A DNA stretch of 64,000 bases from Deuterostichococcus epilithicus (GCA_033439295.1 JAVTLE010000013.1:1302001-1366000); one strand, 5' to 3'. Positions 34,831-46,459 are shown, counted from the stretch's first letter. Numbers and translations are program-made. Notes: generated by a model from the sequence alone, not told the origin.

Positions 34831-37174
34831 ATGCTGGTCGCCGGCTGCTACGAGAGGTTCCTGTTCGGTTTCAAATACTCAACAGACGAGGCGGCAAGTC
34901 ATTTAGAGACTGATTTGACTGCATGGCATCTGGTGCGCATTGAGATGTTGGCTATGTTTGACACTGGCTCCTCGTTTGCGCCGCGCAGAGCCCAAGCATC
35001 GTCCGGACCTTCAATTACCCCGCGCACAAGGTGAGATTACAGCAGTCGCATCGTTTAATGATTCGCTTGCAAAATATGTACGTTCATGGTCAACAAGATA
35101 GCGCAACCATGATGCCGCAGGGCGCCGTCAAATGCCTTGCAGCGGCAGGCAACATCATTGCATCCGGCGGCGCAGACGACCTCATACACCTGTATGACGT
35201 CCACGTGAGTATTCAAGACTCTCAGGAATCTCGAACACGCTGAATTGGGGCAGGACTGTGGTCATGCATCCCTGCTGCGCGCCCGTCCCACCTGCCTCCT
35301 GAATGCCCAGGCTCACCATCAAGCCTCTGCTGTGCAGACCGGTCGGGACCTAGGATTCCTCATGAACCCGGGCGATGGAGCGGTCACATCACTAGCGTTC
35401 CACCGCCCCGCCGCCAGCAGCGCGCCGAGCCACCTGCTCAATGGCAGCTCTGACGGCAGCATCAGCGTCTGGCAGGTGGGGCATTGGGAGTCAGCTCTGT
35501 GGCGGCGCTGCCTTCCTTTGCGGGACCGCTGCAACGAGAAGCACCGTGCAGGCGCAGGCTGCAAGCGGCTGAACTGCTGTGCTGCCCTGCCGTTGTCTTG
35601 GGCCATCTCCCATCAACGAGCCTTGGCACCTACGCTGGAATTCCTGCTTCCCCATCCTCTGGCGCGTGCTGCGGCAGGCGGGCAGCTGGGACTGCCTCAA
35701 AACGATGGCGGGCCACAAGGGCGAGGTCAACAGCATCGCGGTGCACCCCACGGGCAGCGTCGCCCTCAGCGTTGGCAGGTGGGTGACAAGACGCATCCAG
35801 AAAGTCGTCATTTTAACCTATACGCTGATCTCCCATGTAGGAGCCGTGCTGCATGCCATGCTAGTATCGGTGCACCCCACCGGCAGCGTCGCACTCAGCG
35901 ATGGCAGGTGGACGCTCACCGTCACGCGTTGCTGCCCGACATCAGGGCTGCAATCAGCCCGCTTGATCCCATGCCAGTGCCACGCGGGCGCAAGTGGTGG
36001 TTGCGAGTGTGGGAGGGCGAGCTCCGCCACCGCATGCCCTTGGAGGCACCCTGCTCAGACCACGACGCCCTCTGGCCGTGCCGTCTGTGATGGTGCGGCC
36101 ACTGCAACCGGCTCCCCAACTACCCGCAGGGACCGGGAGCTGCGGGTGTGGAACCTGGTCAAGGGCAAGGTGACATACCACAGCCGGCTGGCGGCGGAGG
36201 CGGACCGAGTGGCTTTCATGCCCTCCGGCGACACGGTGAGTGGCGCGAGCTGGAAGCTGCCTGATGGCGGCGGCCGTGTCATGTGGCATGCAGCGGAGGC
36301 GCCGCTTGGTGTACTTTTGTTGAATGTCCTGTACAAGCAGTGTTGTGCTGCTGTGAGGCGCGGAGGTTAATTCAGCTTCAGTGGTCCGCCACGTAATGGA
36401 GAAAAAGAATGCACCGTCCTGCGGCCTGAACACGGCCGCCCCTGGTTTATTGCTACATCGGCCCAGACAGTGTTTGTCCTGTGCAACAGTATGCACTGGT
36501 GGTGGGCCGCACGGTGAGCATGCACTCGCTTGCGGACGATGGCGCGCAGCTGGCGGACATGCCGCACCCCTCCCGCGTGCTGGCCGCCTCCTTCTGCGGC
36601 CCCCATGGCATCCTCACGGGTGAGGCCCCTGGAACTCGTGCATCTGTTTTGCAAAGTTCCACCCCCTCCTTAAGCATGCCCTCCCTGCATCGCGAGACCT
36701 TGGACTCGAGACCCAGGCCATGCGCTCCTGAGCCCCCCGAGCCGGCCACAGAAAGTGCGGCCAGTCTTCGGCTGCACTGCACGGCTGGTGGGCGGCGCTT
36801 GTGAAGCACCCGATGAGGAGTCCAGAAGGTCTCAGCTTCCACGACTGCACCATCTCTGCCAACCTGACCCCGGATGAGGATTCATCTGTAAATTGGTTTC
36901 GAAACAGCCGGACACCTCTTGCCGCAGGCTGTGAGGACGGCAGTGTGCGACTGTGGGACTCACGCACCAGCCGCCCGGCGGCGGAGCTGCCACGGGCGCA
37001 TGCGACGAGGGTGCGCGGCGTGGCGGCGCTTGGCGCCGCCGCATCCGGCGCCGCAGGTGCCGCGGCGGCCGCCGGAGAGCGCGCAGGCAATGCCGAAGCG
37101 GCGCCGCTGGCGGCCTCGGCCTCGTCGGACGGCACCATTCGACTGTGGGACCTGCGTGCTGCGGCGAGCCACAG
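34831..37174 (+). CDS. MAK11: WD40 ribosome-biogenesis protein Mak11/PAK1IP1
   Basis: Nucleolar seven-blade propeller that helps load factors (Rlp24 in yeast) on pre-60S particles. Exons: 34831-34893 (MLVAGCYERFLFGFKYSTDE), 34989-35030 (SPSIVRTFNYPAHK), 35121-35204 (CLAAAGNIIASGGADDLIHL), 35338-35475 (HLLNGSSDGSISVW), 35678-35778 (GHKGEVNSIAVHPTGSVALS), 36130-36235 (RELRVWNLVKGK), 36490-36619 (YALVVGRTVSMHSL) and 36928-37174 (GCEDGSVRLWD, SSDGTIRLWD). The pattern GGxDDxIxxYD / GHKGxVxxIxxHPTGxxALSVG / LRVWNLVKG is typical of Mak11. The first intron has a GC donor. A near-perfect copy of the end of exon 5 lies inside the next intron. The last blade holds an Ala-rich insert. Confidence 0.9.
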
Positions 37175-37496
37175 GTGGGACTAGTGATGGTGGACCTTGC
37201 GCCGGCTCTCCTCCTGCGGGAGGGCCTTGTGGTAGGTATCTCTCGTGGGAGCCTCCGGATCTCTGGCACTTCAAGCTTGTAGGTCAGGCCGCACCTTGCC
37301 GACTGTTGGCTCGCTTGACTCAGTCGGCTGTGAATTGACTCCAGGACCCGCATTGCCTGCCGCGTCTTTGGTCGCTGCCACAGTGACCAGGCGTTGGCAG
37401 AGTTTCTGGCCTGCTGTCGCAGCCCTTGCCTGCCTCTCTGCGCTTCTGCTGGCAATTCTGCCGCGGGCCGCCTCCGCTGCGAAAACTTGAGCCAGG

Positions 37497-38606
37497 TTTG
37501 CTGCTCGCATGCAGACCGCTGGCCGAGGCGGCCACATCGGCGCGGCTGACATGCCTCGTGCACGCGTCGCCCGGCCCACCGCCAGCAAAGAAGCAGGCGC
37601 CAGCCCGGCAGCTGCGGACCGCCAAGCAGGCGGATCGGCAGCCGGCAGCGGCGGAGCCGCCAGCGCAGCAGGGGCAGCAGCAGCGGCAGCAGCGGCAGCG
37701 GCAGCAGCTATCAGAAGCAAAGCTGCCTGAGCAGCGGAAGGCAAAACAGAAGCTGTCAGTGAAGGCGAAGCAGCACTTCGGTAAGGACATAGCACCGCCT
37801 GGCAGGGAGCCGCCGGACAAGCCGGCAGCAGGTGCGGGAGCATGCCGCCACACGTCCACCGCAGAACCACCATCAAGGGCATCTAGATGGCAGATGGGGG
37901 TTGAGTGTCTTGAGCGCTTTTGAAACCTCGCTCAACTGTTGCGAGGCAAGGGGGGACTTCTCTTGTTCTACAGGTTGGGCATCGCAGAGGGCAAGCTGAG
38001 CCTGCGTGCGCGGGCTACAGGTTCAGAATCATTATCGCACGGTGATGCGGCATCCTTGCTCGCGGCTGCAGGCGAAAAGGTGAAGAAGCAAAAGCAGCAG
38101 CCAGCAGAGGGGGCTGCGCCGGCAGCGGCCAAGAGGCCTCCCAAGAAGGGCAAGAAGCGAGAGGCCGCGGCGGGCGGCCAGCCGCAGGCGCCGGACGTCG
38201 ACAGGGGCGTGGTGAGGATGCCAGTGCCACGGAGTTAGCCCATCACGGCTCTTCGACCGCTCATACCGCATAATGATTGCAGGTGCAGCACGGGCAGAAA
38301 CTTGTTTGTGAGCCTGGCATTACCCTGTGTATGTGGGCCAAAGTCTGGACAGGCACACATAATGTTCCAGCTCACAGGTTAGGAACCACCACCAGTACTG
38401 ATGGCATGTTTTGTGAGCAGGTGAAGCGAGGCCGTCGCGAGAGCGTGGTGGAGTTTGCTCCGGAGGACGATGAGGCGGACAAGGGGCCGCCAGCCCACAA
38501 GCCAAAGAAGCTGCAGCAGGCGGGTGGGAAGCAGAAGGGTGGCGGCGGCGGCGGCCAAGATGCACCCAGAAAACCGCGGCTTCGAAACCTGGATCGTTTC
38601 GATTGA
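37497..38606 (+). CDS. Probable basic C-terminal exons of the Mak11-like gene
   Basis: Lysine-, Gln- and Ala-rich open blocks: PEQRKAKQKLSVKAKQHF near 37.74 kb, GEKVKKQKQQPAEG near 38.08 kb (exon about 37973-38212), and a last exon from about 38421 (KRGRRESVVEFAPEDDEA) to the stop at 38606 after RLRNLDRFD. They lie directly after the last WD blade on the same strand with no other start or promoter evident, and Mak11/PAK1IP1 proteins have Lys-rich tails. The joins from 37174 onward were not fixed by phase. They could instead be a separate small gene. Confidence 0.5.
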
Positions 38607-39141
38607 AGTGAATGTCAGGTGTGGCCATCGCCATGAAGGCTTCTGAGGGTTTCCGTTCATGCTGCTCTGAGATGAGACTATGTTGATGAGCGCATCCTGA
38701 TATGCAACTGAGGCAACATCTGATTAGACCGGGCGATTTCGACCGTGTTTACAAGACCCCATCTAGGGAAGCAAACATTTCGCCGCAAGGAAGCAAAATC
38801 CGAAGAGTGCAATGTGCAACGAGACTTTTTCCGGAGACAAACTGTGAACGTATGCGCTTTCACCCTGCCCTGCAAGCTGCCTGGTCCAACCAGCTTTTCT
38901 GCCGCCACTGCAAAGATGGACCACGACAGCTGTTTGACGACAGCAAGCCGTGTCCCTGCACGGCAGCTCTCTGCTGCCGTTGCGCAAGCCAACGGTAGAA
39001 CAGTCGAACAACGATGTCATGAAGAAATCCCATACCGCAGCCGTGTCGTGAGTATGTGTGTGGCAATCCACGGGAACAAAGCCCGGTGCCAGCAAACAGT
39101 CGCTCAAAACTACCACCTGCGCTGCTCCTGTGCGTATTGCG
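38607..39141. other. Convergent intergenic region
   Basis: Between the Mak11 tail (+) and the small membrane protein (-). No conserved open frame seen; probably two 3' UTRs. Confidence 0.4.
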
Positions 39142-39510
39142 CTATTCCCATTGACGTCCTGACAACTTTCGATGCTCGGTAGCCTGCCGCTGGCGGGCAA
39201 CTGCTGCGGCGCCCGCTGCTGAGGGGCCAGCTCTTGATGGGCCGCCGCCTGCGACGCCGGCGGGTGCCTGCGTAAGCTCAACCAGCCCGTACGCCGCCTT
39301 GCCGTCCGCCGGATTGCTGGACTGCCCCAGCTTCCGCTGCTCGAACAACACCTTGCGCGCATGGCGCAGAGCGCTGGCCCCGAATGTTGCCGCCCAGATG
39401 GCTGCTATAACGCCAATTAGCACTGTCACCTTCCACGCGCGGCTGTCGCTGTCTGTGCCCGCAGCAGCGGCGTCATTGGCCTCTTCTTCCATGCTCAGCC
39501 GCCACTGCAA
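39142..39510 (-). CDS. Small single-pass membrane protein, hypothetical
   Basis: Uninterrupted frame of 122 codons, start at 39510 or more likely MEEEANDAAAAGTD at 39492. One strong transmembrane helix (VTVLIGVIAAIWAATFGASA) is followed by a basic segment RHARKVLFEQRKLG, then a Gly/Pro/Ala-rich tail ending SGRQWE. The positive-inside pattern suggests the tail faces the cytosol or stroma. No family recognised. Composition and a plausible topology support it, but there is no second line of evidence, and it could be the last exon of a longer gene. Confidence 0.5.
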   Translation of the reverse strand: MQWRLSMEEEANDAAAAGTDSDSRAWKVTVLIGVIAAIWAATFGASALRHARKVLFEQRKLGQSSNPADGKAAYGLVELTQAPAGVAGGGPSRAGPSAAGAAAVARQRQATEHRKLSGRQWE

Positions 39511-40349
39511 ACGCTGTGAGGCTGCACGGGTGCCAATGCGCCGCCCGCAGCGGCTGCTGGTCGCCAGTCAGTGCAGCATTGTTGTGCTGCACCGCCACCA
39601 CTGCTACCAATGTCTGTCCTGAAATAGCAGCATAAACGGAGATCAAACTGGCCATGCGTTGTGGTGCACATGTCTGCCATTGCACGGAGCATTGCAGTGG
39701 CGCAACGGCGTCCACATTGCCGCACCGCCAAGGCTTGGTGAGCAGCAAGTGTGCGATCGCAGCAGCGTGACGCGTCCTGCGAGCAGCAGTTGTCTTTCTA
39801 TGTTGCGGCAAAGTGTTTTAAAGAAGACAAAAGGGCTGTGCTGCGAGATCACATGGGAGATACCTACATTTTTAAACGAAATTAGGACCAGCAAGCTGTA
39901 CGCACCAGGGCTTGCGCTAGTCTGACTTGTCATCCGACGAGACTCCGCGGCTAGTCCAACATCACATTAGCAACTGCACCTCCAGTCAACCAGTCAGGAA
40001 ACTGAGCAGCGGCTGCATGCTGCGGGTGTCGAATCTACTCAGCCTTGAGATGCATTTCCGATAAGATGAATGCATGAAGCATGCAACAAACCATGATACA
40101 CTTGAGGATGTCAGGTCTGGTGTCAAATCGGGCAAAGAGCTAGGCTCCCGTACAGGTTTTGATTGGAGGTTTTCGGTTGCGAAAAGGGGCCTAAACGATT
40201 ACGACCCGAATCAGTGTAACAAATCACGCACAAAAAACCAAAGGGTTCTCGCTGCAGTTCACAAGCATCATGAGCGCCGCCGGGGGCGCAATCGCTTTCT
40301 CGTCAGCTCTGCCGCTGCAAGTGGCGCCGCTGACATTTGGCGGCGGGTT
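39511..40349. other. Intergenic region without recognised features
   Basis: Lower GC than the genes. Contains the promoter side of the small membrane protein and the 3' flank of the glycosylase gene. No repeat or open frame of note. Confidence 0.4.
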
Positions 40350-43300
40350 TCAAAAGCCGAGGACTTGGCCGAGGGTGACCACATGTGCGGCACCGGCTGC
40401 CGCTGCTGCCGTCTCACTGGCGGTCACAGGCGGCGTCGCTGCCGCCGCTACCGCCGTTGCTGCCATGGCGTCCAGCTCCGCACGCCGTGTCAGGCATGCC
40501 TTCTTCATGGCGCGATTGAGGCAGGTCTTGCACTGGCCGCACCGCTCCTCGTTGCGGATGATGCCGTACCTGCTGGTGCGCCGCCGCTTGACTCCCATCT
40601 CCACCCCGGTTTTGTCGCTGTGGCGCGGCGTCCGCGGCTCGGGCACTGGCCTGCCCAACGTGCTCGGCGCTGGCCGTGCCGACAGCGGCAACCAGGACAG
40701 CGTCGGCATGCCAGCGACGATGCCCACTGGCACCGCCGCCGCCGCCGGCAGCGGCGGCGGCTGCTGGCTAGAAGGCGAGGCTGCACCCCTCCCTGGGGCA
40801 GCGGCACCAGCGCCTGCGCCAATCGCGGCTGGCCGCTTCACCGGCAATGGGACCTGGGTGGCTGCCGCCGCTGCCGCCGCCGCCTTGGAAGGGCTGGCGC
40901 TGGTCTTGGCAAGCTGCTTCGGCGGTGCGCACAGCCAGCTCGGCAGGAGCGCTGGCATACCTGTGGCGTGACGCAGCTGCCGCTCAGCGCCTCGTGTGCT
41001 CTTCGTCAGCCGCCATCGCAGTGGGCGTCAGCGGGCGCATGCACACATTGTTGCTCGGGATCACAGCCGCGATGTCATTGTGAAAAGCAGTCAGGCACGC
41101 AGGAGTCCAAGTGTGTTGCAGCGGTGCGTGACGGCAGCGGTCACAGACAGCTGGCGAACGGCGACGGCTCTACTGGTCGGCAAGGCGACAGCTCGCACCT
41201 GTGGTGGGCTCATAGGCGCGCACGCACATGAGCTCGCTGGCAAACAGGCGTGCCACCTGCGCCTGGCCCATGCCGCGGCAGATGCCGCCGATGTGGCCGC
41301 CAAAGTGCACCACACGCCGCACGCCGCCCAGCAGCGACCGCGGCACCTGCACGTGATCAGAAGCGCGGGGTGCTCATGCTGTGCGCCGCTCGCAGTCGCG
41401 CCCTCGCTGTTCAGCGTCCCCCCTCAATGTGGTTCGGGCCTCTCCTGAGCCGAGGCAGAGTGGGGAGGTGGGCTTGCGTGACATACCTGGAGGGGGGCGG
41501 TGACCGTGTCAATGTCTAGAAACACCTCGTTGATCTGGAAGTAGGTACCTGAAGGTAAGGTAAGGCACTGAATTCAAGTACTAGGATTTAGTAGTCATGA
41601 AATAATGTTAATTTCAAACAATTACAATATGTGACGATGTCTAGAAACACCTGTTGATTTGGTTATGATAATACCTGCCAGCGGGAAGCTGCCGCGCATG
41701 GCCGCTCGCACCGGCACCAGCTGCGCCATGGACAGCGTTTCCGCCTCGCTGATGCCGCCGCCGCCGCCGGGCTGCAGCGCATCGGGCAGCCGCAGCAGCA
41801 GGCGGCGGCCGCCGACGCTGCCCTCCTGGCGATGCAGCGCCGGCAGCGCGGCCTCCAGCTCTGACGTCACTTCGTGAGCCTGCAACCGGCAGAACCGAGG
41901 CTTCACGACCTGTGTCACAGTCGCAGCAAGGCGTCGTCGTCAGAGGGAGTGCCACGAAACATTGCTGAGTATCGCCACTTTGCAGCAGATCTGCCAAGCC
42001 AGCCACCCTGCTGAGTGCACCGAGCAGCACGATTGCGTTCAAAGCCCACCTGCAGTACAATGTGCCGGGGCCCAAACGCAGCCGGCTTGCCGCCTTCAGC
42101 TGCCCGTGCACTGCCTGCATCGGCGCCTTCGGCTGCACCGGGCGTGACCACAGGCGCGGCGGCGGGCAGCGGTGGGGCAGTGGCGACATGTGGCGCCACT
42201 GCGCTGTATGCCTCGGACAGCATTGCAAAGGCCTGCAGACCACAAAAAATTGGCTTGGGGTGCGTGCTGCTGTGGAGGCAGTGCAGGCAGCGCCCGATCG
42301 GAGCACTGCATGCCATGCGTGGGGAGGCCACAGCTGTGCCGGGCATATGCAACACTGCAGATGATCAGCACTGCTGTGCCTCCGACGGCGACCGTTGCAT
42401 GCTGTGGGGGTGTAAGGGTTTAAGGGTTTAAGGGCGGCACCTTGCTGGCCTGCCCGTGTCGGCACTTGTCGGGATGAATGGCCACGCTCAGCTGCCGGTA
42501 GCTGCGCCGCAGCTCCGCTTCCAGGCACTTCAGCTCTGCGCCGTCACACGCCAGCAATGGCTGCTGCTGTGGGAGGTGCGGGGGCGGCTGGCAGGCTGCT
42601 TCTGCCAGCAGCGGTGGCCGCATGCCCAGCACCGCAAATGCCCTGTGCAAAGTGAGAGAATTTTCAGCGACAGCGCTCAGTGACTGCCGGCCCTGCGACC
42701 CAAGCCGAAGTGGTAGCGCTCTCGCTGCATCAATGAACTGCTCCACCTGCAATTGATGACCCTGGACCGATGTGTCTCATTCCGAGGGTGCAGTTTAACG
42801 AGATAGCGTACCAGGTCAGCTGCTCTGCTGGTGTCGGCGCTGCCGTCGCCGGCGCCGCAGCCAAGATGCGCTGCACCTCGGCCGACCGCGCCTCCTCTGA
42901 CAAAGCCGGCGCCCTATGCTGCACTTCCGCATCCAGCGCAGACGCCAGCGTCTGCTGCAGCGGCTCAGGCGCTGTAGCGGGGTCGGGCTCGGGCGCCTGT
43001 CGCGGCTGTGGCGCCGCCGTGCCGCCTACGCCCGCGCCGCCGCACCCTCCGGCAGCATCTGCAATATCTCCGGCATCAAATTGTGGCGGGCCCGGATGTG
43101 CCGCAGGCGCCGCATTGGGGGACGGCAGCCCTGTTGCGGCCGCCNGCGCCGCCCGGGCGCTGCCGCCGCTGCTGGCGGGGAGACCCTGCCGCCAGGCGGC
43201 GCACCCTTTGCCGCGTCCGGGGGTGCGCCCTCTGCGCAGAGAAGCATGCGCGGCTCCGCGCCGAAGCCCTGGCAAAGGCTGCCGGGAGGTGTCGACCCTG

Positions 43301-46300
43301 CAGCCACCGCTGTGGGCGGCCCAGCCTCAGTGGCTGGGGCGCTTGCTGTGGCCGCCGGCCGCCTGGACGCGGCAGCGACGCCACCAGCGAGCGGGTTCGC
43401 GGCGGCGCCCGCCAGCCGGCGGCCGCCCTGCTGCGCGTACTCGCACATGGACGACAGCGGACAGGCGTCGCACGCCGGCAGCGCCTTCGTGCAGAACACC
43501 TGTGCAGCGAGAGGGGACACTAACCTGGGTGCGACACCCTGCTTGGAGACGCAGAATCAGGCTCAAAACCTTGGTCGTGGCACATGGGCACCGTGCGCTT
43601 CCAGCTGGTCGCAATTAGGCAGATACGGCAGGTTTTGCTTATTCGTGATGGAGCTCTCATACCCCGCGGGGGGAGGGGGGGGCACCTTGCCGAGCGTGAT
43701 CATCTGGTAGTGCAGCTCGTGCAGCGCCTCCACGTCGAACTTCAGCAGCCTGCACGCAGCGCCACAGCCGCTCGGCCTGAAGGCGCAAGCAGGGCTCCAC
43801 CGGCTGTAACTTTCGCGCCTTGCAGGGCTGCTGCGGCTCTGAAAAGTCCTTCAGACAAAGTGTGCACTGCCACACCTTGCATATGAAAAGGTGATCACTT
43901 CAGGGGCTGCTATCCAAGTGGCATTAGCAATAAGTAGATCGAAAGTGCACCTGGAGTGCAGATACTTGTGCACCTCAGGCTCAGCCGCATAGTCGTCCAG
44001 CTCCTGTTGCAGCAGGATCAGCTTGCAGCCTCATTTGCTGCATGTGATCAGGAATTGACACAATGCACGCGTGGACATCACGGCAGCATCCAGACAGCGT
44101 CAGTCGCCTCGGCAGCGGGTGGGCAGGCAGACAAGACCCTCGCCTCGATGGCCTTGTCGCTGTCCAGCGGGATCCACCTGCACACATTCGCGCACTGCAG
44201 TGGGGCGCCCGTAAAGCCCTCGTGCACAGACGGCAGCTATGGAAGGATGGTCATGACGACAGGGCCTTCGCACTGCCTGGCCAGCTTGCTGCCAGGACCA
44301 AGACAGTGGAGACATCCCTGCATCTGGAACTGAGCAGACTGCATCCCAAAGCCTCCCCCCGGGGCCGGGGCCGCCAAGCAGCGGTGTGGCCCGTTGCAAC
44401 ACAGCGCCGCACCCGAGGCGCGAGCAGATGCGGCCGACATTGGTGTCCACGGGAAAGTCGCGCAGCCGCAGCGCCAGCAGCAGGATGCAGGCGACGCTCT
44501 TGCGCCCCAGGCCGTCGATGCCCATGAGGTAGGCTCTCGCCTCGTCCGCGCTCAGGTGCCGCAGCCGCTCCAGCGTCAGCGCCGCCGCCTGCACGCACAC
44601 CTCAGCTGTTCTGCCTCGTGGGCCAGGCCGTGCTGTCGAACTGTCAGGTCACTCTCACATCACACAACGTGCGGGAAAAGGAGGGCTGCGCGCCCGCACG
44701 AAACGCATGCGATTCTTGCACCCGCTGCACCACTTGGCAGCAGCAAGATGGGCAGCAAACTCCTGTCTTGCTGGTTTAATGAAGCTCGTCTCAATGGCTG
44801 ACCAGCCGAGGTTCACGGACCTACTCACCGCTGCAGGAGGGCTGCCTGTGGCAACCGATGCAGGCCGTGCTGGCGAGGTCAGCGCTGGCGCATCAGAACC
44901 CAGCTCGCAGTTGGAACCCCCGCAAGGGGCTGAGCAGCAGGCAGCAGCAGCGGCGTCGGCCTTCGATGCCAACGAGGGCGCGGGGGCATCTGGTGCCGTT
45001 GCCGTCTCCTTCGGTCGCGCATGCACCGGCGGAGCGCCGCCAGCTGCACTGAAGCTGGGCGGCGCCGGCGCAGCTTGGCAATCCCCTGACTGACGCGACG
45101 CGGAGTTTACTGGGGGCGTCGCCATGCGCGGCGACGCCAGCGTCTTTGCTTTAGCCGGCTCAGCAGCAGCCACCATTGTTGCGACCTCTGTCGCCGCCGC
45201 CGCCGTTGCGGCCTGTGCTGCCACCGCAGTGTGTGCTGCCATCGCTGCCGCGGCGTGCGGCGTCTGCACGCCTCCCTGCCACCAGAGTGATGGTTCCACA
45301 GCTGCTGCCGCTCCAGGATGTGGCTGCGGCTGTGGCTGCGGCTGCGACTGCGGCTGCGGCTGCGGCTGCGGCTGTGGCTGCGGCTGCACAGTGCTCAGTG
45401 CCATCTGTGACAGCGCCTGTGGTGGGTCTGGCTGCAGGGTCAGCTTCCTGGCAGTGTCCTTGAAGCTGCGCCACACGACGCCGGCCAGGCCGCTGCTGCT
45501 GGTGCTGCGGTCGCCATCGACAGCCGCATTTGCGGCGCTGCCACTGCGCTGCAGCCGCAGGCGCTGTGCCGCCTGCGCTGGCGTCACCGGCTCTACTGGG
45601 TCCGAGGGCTGCTGATCAGGCATTGACGCCATGCCCTGCCGTGTAGGAGTGGCCGGCAGAGTGCCGTCAGCCACCACCCGGCCGGCCGCCACTGCCCCGT
45701 CCAGCGCTGCTGCACCGTCTGCCGATGGGCCCATGGCGTCAGCTTCGCAGCACGGCGCGTCGGCATTCCAGAGCCCATCCTGCTTGTACAGGCGCTGCTT
45801 CTTGCACGGGGTTGCCGGCACGTCCGCCATGCTGGCTGCCGCCTGGGGGGTCTCCTGCATGACCTAGGCATTCGGCAGTTGAGACACAGGGCCAGCGAGA
45901 CACCCAAAGCTGCAGCTGGTCGCCTGCCATTCACAGTGCAGGAAGGTCAGAACCCAAAGGGCCAGGCTGATGCACGACGCAACATCAGAAACAACAGGCG
46001 TGCACGTTCAAGCTGGTGCATCAGCTGACCTGGTCCGCAGGCGTGTCGGGGGGGCGCGGCGCTGCCGAGCTGGCCGCGTTGTCTGCGCCTGCCGCCGGCT
46101 GCCGCGGGGCCGCCATGCCTGCTGCTTCCTCCGTCCGCCGCTTCTTCCGCGGCGCCCCCAGCTCGCCCACCTGCCAGACGGCCCGGGCCCTGCGCAGCTC
46201 GCCAGACCGCCGCCTCGTCGGCCTGCCGCTGCTGTCGGGCGGGCCGGCCTCGCGCTGCGCTGCCGAGCCCGCGGCGGGCAGCGCTGCTGATGTTGCGGGA

Positions 46301-46446
46301 GACACGCCAGGGTCCACCGCTGAGATGCCCCTGACGGCCGGCGACGCGGCGGCACCATCGTCAACGGGCTGGCCCTCAGCGGCCACCGTGGCAGCCAGCT
46401 GGGCAGCTGAGTGCGCCTCGAGAAGGATCCGGTTCAGCAGGGCCTG
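40350..46446 (-). CDS. DEMETER/ROS1-family 5-methylcytosine DNA glycosylase with J-domain
   Basis: Excises 5-methylcytosine for active DNA demethylation. From the N-terminus: disordered exons (46021-46446, basic APRKKRRTEE; 44731-45866, Ala-rich with Gln-Pro repeats). The HhH-GPD exon (about 44400-44640) has LSADEARAYLMGIDGLGRKS (catalytic Lys) and FPVDTNVGRICSRLG (catalytic Asp). PEVHKYLHS and ALHELHYQMITLGK follow, then the 4Fe-4S loop CTKALPACDACPLSSMC with exact C-x6-C-x2-C-x5-C spacing. A J-domain (YRQLSVAIHPDKC, then AFAMLSEAYSAV) is split over two exons at 42.44-42.60 and 42.23 kb. The DEMETER RRM-like fold (RGSFPLAG/TYFQINEVFLDID, RRVVHFGGHIGGICRG, MCVRAYEPTTG) is at 41.2-41.9 kb. A CXXC half-unit, CGQCKTCLNRAMKKAC, comes near the C-terminus. 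The start is unresolved; upstream blocks at 46.5-49.5 kb may belong. Confidence 0.9.
42413..42434. repeat. Telomere-like TTTAAGGG repeats
   Basis: Almost three units of TTTAAGGG, a one-base variant of the plant/green-algal telomere repeat TTTAGGG, right beside the donor site of the J-domain exon. Confidence 0.6.
45320..45388. repeat. GGCTGC/GGCTGT hexamer repeat coding for Gln-Pro
   Basis: About eleven hexamer units. On the minus strand, in the glycosylase reading frame, they encode a (Gln-Pro)n tract with occasional Ser or His. Such tracts vary in length between strains. Confidence 0.9.
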
Positions 46447-46459
46447 TAGATGGCAAGAA

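Noticed and set aside
40074-41231. 385-codon plus-strand open frame
   Set aside because: It is antisense to the RRM and CXXC exons of the glycosylase. Arg/Cys/His-rich composition is typical of a shadow frame in GC-rich coding DNA.
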